Positions 17,672 through 25,813 of a DNA stretch of 64,000 nt are shown here, piece after piece (the first letter of the stretch is position 1; every line of letters begins with the position of its first letter). The DNA is from Bacteroidota bacterium. Its GTDB lineage: Bacteria > Bacteroidota > Bacteroidia > UKL13-3. Below the pieces are notes generated by a model. That model had not been told where the DNA came from and searched no databases. It saw only the letters and a program-made list of their open reading frames with translations. The position numbers were made by a program, and so were the translations under genes. Location: positions 53,410 through 117,409 of the forward strand of contig JAIYCU010000030.1 in assembly GCA_027487835.1 (NCBI GenBank), read 5' to 3'.

Positions 17672-18589
17672 ATGATAAAGCAGATTCTAAAAAAAGCACT
17701 CCAAACTTTAGGCAGAAACTTGGTTTCACCTGCTGATTTTAAAGACGAAACCAATTTATTAGCCTTAGGTGCTTTGCTATCTAAGCAGCAGTTTAGCATG
17801 CAATCGAGCCAGCTAAACGACTATGAATTCAGAATTTTTAGTCAGTTTGGCGACGACGGCATTATTCAATATCTCATAAAAAACATTGCGATTAAGAACG
17901 ACATCTTTATTGAATTTGGGGTTGAAAACTTTTTGGAATCGAACACGCGCTTTCTGATGATGAACAACAATTGGTCGGGATTTGTTATGGATGGTTCTGC
18001 AGAGGCTATGCAAAGTTTGGTAAATCAAGCATGGTATTGGAAGTTTAATTTAACCCAAAAAGCTGTTTTTATTGATAAAGACAATATTAATGAACTGCTT
18101 TCGGAAACAGGGTTTTCTAATATTGGTTTATTGCATATTGACCTTGATGGAAATGATTATCATATTTTTAATGCCCTAGATTTATCTAAATTATCACCAG
18201 CCATTATAATTGCAGAATACAACAGTGTATTTGGCTCTGAACGCTTGATAACAGTACCTTATCAAAAAGATTTTTACCGAACCAATGCTCATTATAGTAA
18301 CTTATTTGCTGGCGCTTCCTTGCCTGCCTTAAACTATGTTGCCCAAGCAAAAGGATATGCATTAGTGGGCTGTAATTTGGCTGGCAATAATGCTTATTTT
18401 ATAAAAAGAGAATTGCTAACGGAAAAGGTAAAAGAAGTTTCTTTGGCAAGCGCTTTTAGGGAAAGTAAATTTAGAGAAAGTAGAAACCCAGATTTTACAT
18501 TTTCATACCTAAGTGGAGCAGAAAGATTGGCGTTAATTAAAGGAATGGAAGTGCTAAATGTAGTTACTCAGCAGTTGGAAAAACTTTAA
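17672..18589 (+). CDS. FkbM-like methyltransferase-fold protein of unknown function
   Basis: A 305-residue protein I recognise only by fold-level features. 'FGDDGIIQYLI' (about 54-64), 'IFIEFGVENFLESNTRFL' (about 73-90), 'WSGFVMDGS' (about 96-104) and 'IGLLHIDLDGNDYHIF' (about 151-166) match the layout of FkbM-type SAM methyltransferases: acidic motif I, the acidic end of strand 2, then D-x-D-G. This group is common in polysaccharide and LPS clusters. It is the only plus-strand gene among about 16 kb of minus-strand polysaccharide genes and converges with the GT4 gene at 18608, leaving an 18-base gap. Sugar methylation is a reasonable inference; the acceptor is unknown. Confidence 0.7.
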   Translation: MIKQILKKALQTLGRNLVSPADFKDETNLLALGALLSKQQFSMQSSQLNDYEFRIFSQFGDDGIIQYLIKNIAIKNDIFIEFGVENFLESNTRFLMMNNNWSGFVMDGSAEAMQSLVNQAWYWKFNLTQKAVFIDKDNINELLSETGFSNIGLLHIDLDGNDYHIFNALDLSKLSPAIIIAEYNSVFGSERLITVPYQKDFYRTNAHYSNLFAGASLPALNYVAQAKGYALVGCNLAGNNAYFIKRELLTEKVKEVSLASAFRESKFRESRNPDFTFSYLSGAERLALIKGMEVLNVVTQQLEKL

Positions 18590-18607
18590 GTTAACTGTGT
18601 TCTTACC

Positions 18608-19696
18608 CTAAGTAAGATTACAAACTTCTTTATACACTTGAAGGTATTGTGCTGCCATTTGCTGCATACTGAGCGTTTCAACAAAAGGCTTGGCTGTGTT
18701 AGCCTTTAAACGATTTGCTAATAAACTTGAAAGTTGTGCAATATTTTTAGGTTCAAAAAAATCTACAGGGGCGCCTGTTAATTTAGCCACTTCTCTATGC
18801 GGTGCAATATTGCTTAACATTAATTCTAAGCCACAACCTAGTGCTTCTAATGGGGCATTGGGCATCCCTTCCGACAAAGAGGGGGAAATGAACACATCAG
18901 CCGCCTGATACCATGTATTAACGTTTGAGGTTTGCCCCATAAAAAAGATTTGAGGATGCTTAGCAGCAATGTATTTCAGCTTATCCTCGCTATCACCAGT
19001 GCCAAGAACATAAAGCTGTGCTTTTTTATTTAAAGGCGTTATTGTTTGAAATGCTTTAAGCAAAGTTTGCACAGATTTTAACTCACTTAACCTTCCTGCA
19101 TAAATAAAAACAAGTGCATCTTGAGGGATGGAAAGGGTTTTGCGCCTTTCCATTTTTTGTGCTTGGGAGAGTGGATGAAATAGGTGGGTATCGATGCCAT
19201 TAGGAATTACGATTACCTCTGAGGCTACAAATGGAGTTAATTTTAAGGTAGGTGAAACTACGGTTTGAACCGAGGCGCCAGCAAAAGCTATCATATGAAT
19301 GAGGCAAGCAAAAATTCCTTTTGTATAGCCAAATTCGGTTGTATAATTATTCCACATGTTTCCATGCAGGGTAGAAACATGTGGAATTACCCCAGCGCAT
19401 AAACTTCCAAAAACATTTCCACGCAAGCCATGGGTATGAATCAATTGGGGAGAAAGTTTATGTATGGTATCCTCAATGAATTTTATTGAACCAAAAAAAC
19501 CTAAGCCATTCCGCGCTTGAATAATATTGACGCCCGCTTCTTTAAATAAATCATCGGTATGCGTAGGTAATTGGGGTGATAATAAAAGCAAGTGGTACTC
19601 TACCTCTGAGATTGCCAATGCCTTACAAATATTGTAAATGATGCGCGTTAAACCACCACCATGTGTGGTTGAATGTATGATGAGAACTTTTATCAT
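18608..19696 (-). CDS. Glycosyltransferase family 4 (GT-B fold)
   Basis: A 362-residue GT4 enzyme. The N-terminal half begins 'VLIIHSTTHGGGLTRIIYN', with the Gly-rich acceptor loop at residues about 11-17. The C-terminal half has 'IYAGRLSELKSVQTLLKAF' (about 204-222, nucleotide-sugar phosphate contact) and the E-x7-E donor motif in 'SEGMPNAPLEALGCGLE' (about 279-295). It is retaining and probably membrane-associated, adding a sugar to the lipid-linked repeat unit. It starts 2 bases after the stop of the Wzy-like gene, consistent with one transcript. Confidence 0.88.
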   Translation of the reverse strand: MIKVLIIHSTTHGGGLTRIIYNICKALAISEVEYHLLLLSPQLPTHTDDLFKEAGVNIIQARNGLGFFGSIKFIEDTIHKLSPQLIHTHGLRGNVFGSLCAGVIPHVSTLHGNMWNNYTTEFGYTKGIFACLIHMIAFAGASVQTVVSPTLKLTPFVASEVIVIPNGIDTHLFHPLSQAQKMERRKTLSIPQDALVFIYAGRLSELKSVQTLLKAFQTITPLNKKAQLYVLGTGDSEDKLKYIAAKHPQIFFMGQTSNVNTWYQAADVFISPSLSEGMPNAPLEALGCGLELMLSNIAPHREVAKLTGAPVDFFEPKNIAQLSSLLANRLKANTAKPFVETLSMQQMAAQYLQVYKEVCNLT

Positions 19697-19698
19697 GT

Positions 19699-20961
19699 TT
19701 AGGTGCCAACTGCCAATTGTGTTTGTTTTTGAAACACCTGATAATAATAACGGGTATCGATGCAGAATATTAAATAAACGGGCAGAAAATAATAAGAGCT
19801 ATTGGGTAAAATTAAAAATTGAATTAGGAAGAATAAAAAAAACAAAACTGCACCTGATTTAATAGCACGCTTGCTTAATAAATAAACTAAATACAAGAAA
19901 TAAAGGGAAAGTACTCCGTATTGGGTCCACAAGTACAAAGGTCCATTGTGCGGGAAAGTTGCCCCATGGTTTTGTGCAGAATTGGTATAGGCTTCGTAGT
20001 ATCCAAAGGCACCGGGACCAAATACAACAAAATTACTTTTGATAAAATTAAAACCTGCCTCAATGGAAGCATTCCTTTCTAAATCACTCAAAGATGACAT
20101 TTTATTTTGAGCAGGAAAAAGAATGCGTGCTACAGAGGTATTTGGATTTTGTACGGCATAATTTTTAAGGGGTTCGTTAAAGATTAGCACCAATAAAAAA
20201 ACCACCACCATACTTGCAAATAGTGTAATGGCAGTTGCCTTCCAGTTTTTATTTAAGCCCAGCGAAAAAAGCCAAATTAGAAATAACAATAATCCTTGTC
20301 GAGAGCCCGAAGTTTCTATTAATATAAAAACTGGCAAAATTAACAGGGTTGTCAGGATGAACTTGCCTCTTTTTAACACAAAATCATAAAAAGTAAAGAA
20401 GGCACTAAAATAAACTACCAGTGCGGTTGAATAGGTATTGGGATCAATTAAGGTAGCGCCAATTCTTGTTAGGTTTCCTCTTACGAGGTTGGAAGGTAAA
20501 AGTAAGGCAAAAAGCAAGGGAAATTCTTTTTCTACAAATCCCAAAACAAGTAATACAAGGAGCGCCCATAATGCCGACAAGCCAAAAAACCTCGCCATGG
20601 CCTCCCATGTCATGCGAATGGAGAGGGTCCACCCAACAAAAAACAAATAAATAAGCACCCTAAGAATATCATTAGGATTAAAAGCGCTACCCCTAAAAAT
20701 TAACTCAGGTATATATAAGAAAAAAGAAAAAACCACAAAGCCAATGATCATCCAAAAATTGGTATGAAAGAGAAGTTTAGAATAATTGATGCGTTTAAAA
20801 AAGTAATAGGCCGAAATGATTAAAACGCCAATAATTGGCAATATTGAGGGCAAACTAAATAGACCAGAGATATAATATAAATTGGTCATCAAGGTTACAC
20901 CCACCAAATAATTGAGTCTTGATTCTAATTTACCTACAGAAATTTGTGGCTCAGTTTGCAC
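19699..20961 (-). CDS. O-antigen polymerase/ligase-like membrane protein (Wzy type)
   Basis: A 420-residue inner-membrane protein with about ten hydrophobic segments. A large periplasmic loop lies between segments (about residues 265-340) and contains 'FGPGAFGYYEAYTNSAQNHGATFPHNGPLYLWTQYG'-type residues, notably NH and HNGP near 325-340. That resembles the Wzy_C/O-antigen ligase signature in which a His and nearby Arg act. In a locus with a Wzx flippase and a Wzz-like protein, polymerisation of undecaprenyl-linked repeat units is the likeliest role; WaaL-like ligation is the alternative. It lies between glycosyltransferase genes, 40 bases from the GT2 upstream and 2 bases before the GT4 downstream. 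Confidence 0.82.
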   Translation of the reverse strand: MQTEPQISVGKLESRLNYLVGVTLMTNLYYISGLFSLPSILPIIGVLIISAYYFFKRINYSKLLFHTNFWMIIGFVVFSFFLYIPELIFRGSAFNPNDILRVLIYLFFVGWTLSIRMTWEAMARFFGLSALWALLVLLVLGFVEKEFPLLFALLLPSNLVRGNLTRIGATLIDPNTYSTALVVYFSAFFTFYDFVLKRGKFILTTLLILPVFILIETSGSRQGLLLFLIWLFSLGLNKNWKATAITLFASMVVVFLLVLIFNEPLKNYAVQNPNTSVARILFPAQNKMSSLSDLERNASIEAGFNFIKSNFVVFGPGAFGYYEAYTNSAQNHGATFPHNGPLYLWTQYGVLSLYFLYLVYLLSKRAIKSGAVLFFLFFLIQFLILPNSSYYFLPVYLIFCIDTRYYYQVFQKQTQLAVGT

Positions 20962-21001
20962 GCTTGCAAATTATAAAATTAAGGGTTCAACACCTAATCC
21001 C

Positions 21002-21958
21002 TTATACATTTAACTTTCCTGTTTTTCTAAGTAGTAATAAGATAGATTGGTTTAAGGCATTGGGCAAAAACTTTAATATATTTAAGAGCAAAACATTTTT
21101 TTTGTGAGGGTAAGACATAATTCGATTATCTGCCAACCACTTTCGAGCTTCCGTTTGGTTACCGGCTTTAACACAGGCAAAAGCCACCCCAAAAACCATG
21201 TACCCAATAAAGGCATCAAATTCCTGTTTATAAGGTTTTAAATTAGGATGACAATTGAATAAATCTTCAAACTTTTTTAAGAGTAGCTGATAAGATTCAA
21301 GATGTAAATTTTCTATAGACCTATTGCTTGCATTATGATAATAAGTTGAACCAATATAATCTCCAATAATAACAGGCGCATCTACAAACAAGCGAGCCCA
21401 AAGGTCGAGATCTTCTCCCACTGTTAAACGTGGATCAAAGCCTAAATGCTTTGTAAGCAACCTTTTTGAGACACATACCGTGTTGGTATTCACTGGTAAT
21501 TGTTGGCAAACAAATGCTTCAAAAAAATTATTCAATACATATCTATTACCATTTAAAAAGGCTGGATTCAGCATTTGTTGTTTTGTAGTTCCATTGATAG
21601 ATACCACTTGGTATCGATTGGCATAAATACCTGCCTCTGGATAAAGTTCTATCAGTTGATTTAACTTTTCTAAATTTTGCGGCTCGTAGGTATCATCAGC
21701 ATCTAAAAAGCAAATATATTGGCCATTGGCCTTTTGACAGCCCGTATTGCGGGCATATGAAACACCTTGTTGCGGTTCAGAATAATAAGCAAACCTATCC
21801 GACTCAATATTTTTTAAAATTTCTATTGAACCATCAGTGGAGTTATTATCTACCACAATCATTTCAAAATCCTGAAAACTTTGTTTCAATACAGATTGAA
21901 TGGCAGCCTTAATACTTACTGCCTTATTAAATGAAGGAATAATTACGGTAAACCTCAT
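21002..21958 (-). CDS. Glycosyltransferase family 2
   Basis: A 318-residue GT2. It has the family opening 'FTVIIPSFNKAVSIKAAIQSVL' spread over residues 3-24, the nucleotide-binding 'VDNNSTDGS' (about 36-44), the DxD-type 'LDADDTYEP' (about 85-93) and the late acidic 'VGEDLDLWARLF' motif (about 181-192), which carries the probable catalytic base. The C-terminal 100 residues are helical and likely bind acceptor or membrane. Its ATG overlaps the stop of the upstream GT2 (ATGA at 21955-21958), so the pair is translationally coupled. Substrates cannot be predicted. Confidence 0.9.
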   Translation of the reverse strand: MRFTVIIPSFNKAVSIKAAIQSVLKQSFQDFEMIVVDNNSTDGSIEILKNIESDRFAYYSEPQQGVSYARNTGCQKANGQYICFLDADDTYEPQNLEKLNQLIELYPEAGIYANRYQVVSINGTTKQQMLNPAFLNGNRYVLNNFFEAFVCQQLPVNTNTVCVSKRLLTKHLGFDPRLTVGEDLDLWARLFVDAPVIIGDYIGSTYYHNASNRSIENLHLESYQLLLKKFEDLFNCHPNLKPYKQEFDAFIGYMVFGVAFACVKAGNQTEARKWLADNRIMSYPHKKNVLLLNILKFLPNALNQSILLLLRKTGKLNV

Positions 21959-22827
21959 ACTTGTTCTTCTATCTGGGTTTTAAAATAATATTTAAACCTT
22001 CGGTATAATTTATAAAGCTGTGCGTTAGTTTGCATCTTCTTTAATCCTTTAACCTTCAAATAGCTATACCATTTTTTTAACCACAAAGCAGGTATTTGGT
22101 AAGCCGTATAAAACTCAACTTGCATTTTAATGTCTTCATCATACATCCTAAGTAAATTAGCTGTATGGCTAGATACGCCGTCTTCTTGGTAAACAGCCAA
22201 TACCTGTTCTACATGAAAAAAAGCATTGGCATGATACCTAAAATAAGTTTTGGTTAAATGATGCATATCTGCCCTTATTGGATATTTATTGGCTTCAAAC
22301 TTACCCACTTGTTTAAACACCTCGTGGTGCACCAAAACCGACTGATGGTTTAAGTGCAAAATGCCAAATTGAAAGTTTTTTTCAATGCTTGGGTAGAAGC
22401 GCTTAATAAATTTTAAACTCCCATTTTCCACCAAGGTATCTCCAACTATTACTTTAATTTTTACATCCTTAACCTTCGCAAAGATCTTTTCTACAATGTT
22501 TGCCTCTGCAAAAGAATCGCCCATATTCATAAACCAAATCCAATCGCCACAAGCCCTTTCAATGCCTTTATTCATGGCATCATAAATGCCAGCATCTGGT
22601 TCACTCAAGTATACATTTATCAAGGATTTATACTGTTCATAAATCTTTAAACTTTCACTATCCGAACAATTATCAATCAATATAACTTCGAAATTCGAAT
22701 AGCTTAACTTAGCAATAGAATCAAGCGTAGTTTTTGCCCTCAAGCCAGGATTATATGCAACACAAATAATGCTGAGTTTAGGATTAGCAGGTGTAGGGCC
22801 ATTGTTATGTTTTAGCGTTTGGTTCAA
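21955..22827 (-). CDS. Glycosyltransferase family 2, WcaE-like, TTG start
   Basis: A 290-residue GT2. 'LSIICVAYNPGLRAKTTLDSI' opens the domain at about residue 19, 'LIDNCSDSESL' (about 50-60) binds nucleotide, and 'WFMNMGDSF' (about 97-105) is the metal-site variant seen in WcaE-type enzymes. The start codon is TTG at 22825-22827, overlapping the TGA stop of the upstream GT4 gene (TTGA junction). No in-frame ATG occurs before the conserved core, so a non-ATG, coupled start is the best reading. A copy of the abundant GGTTCAAACC word sits exactly on this junction (22821-22830). Confidence 0.87.
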   Translation of the reverse strand: MNQTLKHNNGPTPANPKLSIICVAYNPGLRAKTTLDSIAKLSYSNFEVILIDNCSDSESLKIYEQYKSLINVYLSEPDAGIYDAMNKGIERACGDWIWFMNMGDSFAEANIVEKIFAKVKDVKIKVIVGDTLVENGSLKFIKRFYPSIEKNFQFGILHLNHQSVLVHHEVFKQVGKFEANKYPIRADMHHLTKTYFRYHANAFFHVEQVLAVYQEDGVSSHTANLLRMYDEDIKMQVEFYTAYQIPALWLKKWYSYLKVKGLKKMQTNAQLYKLYRRFKYYFKTQIEEQV

Positions 22828-24044
22828 ACCGAAACTTTTTTATGATGATAGATAGCAAAATGAATGGCCTCATGTAGCACTTGCGCCAAGGCTTGCGTTT
22901 GCTTGGTTTGCAATGCCAAATTTTGTGCGGGCTCTAACTTTTCTTTTTGCACGGTTTGAACCAATTTTTGCGCGAAATCTATTGGATTGCCAGCCTCAAA
23001 AAAAGTGCAACGTACATCTTCAATCTCTTTATTAACCCTAATATCACTTAGTACTACATACTTATTACGAGCTAAGGCCTCATAAACCACACCTCCTCCG
23101 GGCCCGCCTTCAAATAAAGTGGGTTGCAATACCGCGATGGCATTTTGCATCAATAAAACTTGATCTTGTTTACTGATGTATCCCAACAAATGAACTTGGG
23201 TTTCTATGCCAAGTTCTTTGATAAGTTGCTTTAGCTCGGCTGCATAAGTTGGAAAACGATAATCTTGCATCTCTCCGGTGCAAATAAGGTGTATGTGGTT
23301 AAAATCTCCCATGGCATAAAAAGCTTTAAGTGCCCTAAATGCTGTGCTATGGTCTTTATGTTTCCAAAATTGATTAGACAATATAAAAAAATGCTCGGGA
23401 AGCTTAAATTTATCAATCGACCCTTCTATCCATTCTTGCCCATATAAAGGACAAAATGGGAGGGCAAACAATTGCGCAGGTGATGCATTTAAAAAATCAA
23501 TAGCATCTTCTTTAACGGTTTTTGCATTTACAATAATGGCAGGCGCTTGGCTTACCATGGTTTCAAATGCAATCTCCCTTTTGGTTATTTCTGCTTGTGT
23601 AAAAAAATGTGGAAGATACTTATGTTGAAAATCGTAAAGATAACCTAACCAAGGAATGGAGAAGTTAGCATCCATTGGATAAAAGCAGGGTAAAACCACC
23701 TCCAATTGATAAGGAGCAAGCTGTTGATCAAGAGAAGTTTTATTATCCTTAAGCAGGATAAATTCTATTTCTGCCTCTTGTTTTAAAACACATTCAATGT
23801 TTTTTAAATTGAGTGGCTTTGGCAGGGCTGCAATGTATTTCTTTTGCAAAGGCAATGCATTAAACCCTTTTTTTATATAGTACTTAAGGTAGCTGAGATT
23901 TGATATTTTCTTGATTGGAACAATTAAATACAATTTGTTAGTAGAGGCATTTGGCAAAGCATTAAGACCTCTTAACAAAATGCGTAAGAAATCTATTCCG
24001 CCACCCCATTCTACAAACATATCTCCGTTAATTCCGATGCGCAT
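22824..24044 (-). CDS. Glycosyltransferase family 4 (GT-B fold)
   Basis: A 406-residue glycosyltransferase. I start it at the ATG at 24044 (MRIGINGDMF), 1 base after the stop of the acetyltransferase gene, because the GT-B fold begins right there; the in-frame ATG at 24071 would only add nine residues overlapping that gene. The C-terminal half shows 'FFILSNQFWKHKDHSTAFRAL' contacts (about 222-242) and the donor-site 'LFEGGPGGGVVYEALA' (about 308-323), which keeps an E-x(9)-E arrangement with a Gly-rich insert. The GGPGGG stretch is typical of mannosyltransferase-like GT4 proteins. Likely retaining and cytoplasmic-face. Confidence 0.86.
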   Translation of the reverse strand: MRIGINGDMFVEWGGGIDFLRILLRGLNALPNASTNKLYLIVPIKKISNLSYLKYYIKKGFNALPLQKKYIAALPKPLNLKNIECVLKQEAEIEFILLKDNKTSLDQQLAPYQLEVVLPCFYPMDANFSIPWLGYLYDFQHKYLPHFFTQAEITKREIAFETMVSQAPAIIVNAKTVKEDAIDFLNASPAQLFALPFCPLYGQEWIEGSIDKFKLPEHFFILSNQFWKHKDHSTAFRALKAFYAMGDFNHIHLICTGEMQDYRFPTYAAELKQLIKELGIETQVHLLGYISKQDQVLLMQNAIAVLQPTLFEGGPGGGVVYEALARNKYVVLSDIRVNKEIEDVRCTFFEAGNPIDFAQKLVQTVQKEKLEPAQNLALQTKQTQALAQVLHEAIHFAIYHHKKVSV

Positions 24045-24045
24045 T

Positions 24046-24696
24046 TTACTTGATTCTTTTAGCCGGTACACCTGCGTAAACTCCTGGTTCTACAATAGAT
24101 TTAACTACAACAGCCCCAGCACCAATAATTACATCGTCACAAATTTCTATGCGTTCCTTTAGTGTTGCGCCAGCGCCAATTAGCACACGATTACCTACCT
24201 TAACATTCCCTGAAATTTTAGCCCCAGGAAAAAGACTCATGGCATCTCCAATGATACAATCATGTCCAATGGTTGTATGAATGCTTTGGTATAAAAAATT
24301 TCCGATTTGGGTATCGGGCATTACAGCTGCTCCAAAACAAAAAACATTTCCAAACCCAAGCTTAAATCTACCCTGACGGCTTTCTACATTGTGATGTGGG
24401 TGCCTAAAACTAGGGAATTTACTTGCCGAGAATTTCTGCAATAACTTTTGGGCAATTGCATATCGAATATGGGGCTCTGCAATTCCTAGGATAAAATTTA
24501 CATCATTACTAGGCGAAAGGTTTGCTAAAAAATCTTGTTCGGCAAGTACTTGCTTGCCAATGAACAAATCTGGGTGAGCATACCTGTCTACAAAACAATT
24601 TATTTCATGAGATTTATGTTCAAGTCTATTGATATCAGACAACAACCAATCTATTTCTTTGGCACATCCAGCCGCGCCAAATACAGTTAAATTCAT
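24046..24696 (-). CDS. Sugar O/N-acetyltransferase, PglD/NeuD/PerB-like (left-handed beta-helix)
   Basis: A 216-residue acyltransferase of the PglD family. The N-terminal Rossmann-like part has 'VFGAAGCAKEI' (residues 4-14, a UDP/GDP-sugar binding loop) and the C-terminal half is made of hexapeptide repeats ('IGHDCIIGD', 'ISGNVKVGNRVLIGAGATL', 'IIGAGAVVVKSI') ending in the classic 'PGVYAGVPAKRI'. The likely catalytic His is in 'SIHTTIGHD' (about residues 137-145). Members acetylate the 4-amino group of nucleotide-linked amino sugars. It directly follows the aminotransferase gene with an ATGA overlap (24693-24696), so acetylation of that enzyme's product, plausibly GDP-perosamine, is the natural inference. 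Confidence 0.85.
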   Translation of the reverse strand: MNLTVFGAAGCAKEIDWLLSDINRLEHKSHEINCFVDRYAHPDLFIGKQVLAEQDFLANLSPSNDVNFILGIAEPHIRYAIAQKLLQKFSASKFPSFRHPHHNVESRQGRFKLGFGNVFCFGAAVMPDTQIGNFLYQSIHTTIGHDCIIGDAMSLFPGAKISGNVKVGNRVLIGAGATLKERIEICDDVIIGAGAVVVKSIVEPGVYAGVPAKRIK

Positions 24697-25781
24697 GGTT
24701 TAAATGATTTTATAGCTTCACAAATAAACGTTACATCTTCATCTGTTAAACCAGGATAACTAGGTAGGTTTAACCCTCTCCATCCTAAATCTTCTGCCAC
24801 AGGAAAAGCCGTATATGTTTTACCATACATAGGCATTGTATGAACAGGGTAAAACAAAGGTCGGGTTTCAATACCTTGTTTCTCTAAGTGCAAACGAAGC
24901 GGATCTCTATGGCTAGAATCTGGAACCAAAATAGAGCACATCCAATAGGTATGTACCACAGATGGATGAGCAGTATGAAAGGCATAAGCTGTATTTTCTA
25001 ACAGCGCTTGATATAGCAAAGCAATTTCTTTTTTACGTTGCACAAAAGTATCAACTTGTTCTAATTGAGCAAGGCCAATGGCGGCACAAATATTGGTCAT
25101 TCTGTAATTATAACCAATGATGTCATGCCAGTATTGACGATGTTTGGCAAGGCCTTGGCCTTTAAGATGTACAACTCTATCCAGCAAGGTTTCATTGGCA
25201 CAAATGACCATGCCACCTTCGCCAGTGGTAATAGTTTTATTGCCAAAAAAACTAAAGGTTGAAATATCACCAAAACCGCCTACTTTTTTCCCATTAAAGC
25301 TTGAACCAATTGCCTCTGCACAATCTTCAATTAGAAAAAGTCGATTTGATTTACAAATAGCTACTATTTCATCCATTTGGCATGGATGGCCATAGAGATG
25401 AACAGCCATTACGGCTTTCGTTTTTAGTGTAATTTTTCTTTTAACATCGGCAGGATCAATTTGCCAAGTATCAGGTAAACTATCTACAAAAACTGGGGTT
25501 GCTCCCACATAAGCGATGGCATTTACTGAAGCTATATAAGTGAGTGTTGGCACAATGACTTCATCGCCTTCTCCAATCCCCAAAGCCAACATGGCTAAGT
25601 GCAAGGCCACAGTTCCATTACTTACCGCTGCTGCGTATTTAGTGCCTGTATAGGACGCAAAGCCTTGTTCAAATGCCTGTATAAACTTTCCCTTAGAAGA
25701 TATCCAAGTTGAATCTAAACATTCATTAACATATTCTTTTTCTCTTCCAGTTAAAGCAGGTTGGTATACCGGATATTTCAT
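24693..25781 (-). CDS. per: DegT/DnrJ/EryC1 aminotransferase, GDP-perosamine synthase-like
   Basis: A 362-residue PLP-dependent sugar aminotransferase. The PLP Lys is in 'SFFGNKTITTGEGGM' (about residues 179-193). The PLP-phosphate Ser-Asn-Gly is in 'AVSNGTVALHLAM' (about 52-64), and 'IEDCAEAIGS' (about 151-160) holds the Asp that contacts the pyridine nitrogen. The whole protein, from 'YVNECLDSTWISSKGKF' through 'YWHDIIGYNYRMTNICAAIGLAQLE' to the C-terminus, follows GDP-perosamine synthases (RfbE/Per) closely as I recall them. It would therefore transfer an amino group to GDP-4-keto-6-deoxymannose. The dehydratase Gmd that makes the substrate is not in this window. PglE-type UDP-sugar transaminases are the alternative. 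Confidence 0.85.
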   Translation of the reverse strand: MKYPVYQPALTGREKEYVNECLDSTWISSKGKFIQAFEQGFASYTGTKYAAAVSNGTVALHLAMLALGIGEGDEVIVPTLTYIASVNAIAYVGATPVFVDSLPDTWQIDPADVKRKITLKTKAVMAVHLYGHPCQMDEIVAICKSNRLFLIEDCAEAIGSSFNGKKVGGFGDISTFSFFGNKTITTGEGGMVICANETLLDRVVHLKGQGLAKHRQYWHDIIGYNYRMTNICAAIGLAQLEQVDTFVQRKKEIALLYQALLENTAYAFHTAHPSVVHTYWMCSILVPDSSHRDPLRLHLEKQGIETRPLFYPVHTMPMYGKTYTAFPVAEDLGWRGLNLPSYPGLTDEDVTFICEAIKSFKP

Positions 25782-25813
25782 TCCTTCTAATTATCGTTTC
25801 ACACAATTATACA

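Noticed and set aside
20438..20654. Three overlapping short frames inside the Wzy-like gene
   Set aside because: They cover the same bases in different frames and have no start signal or family resemblance.
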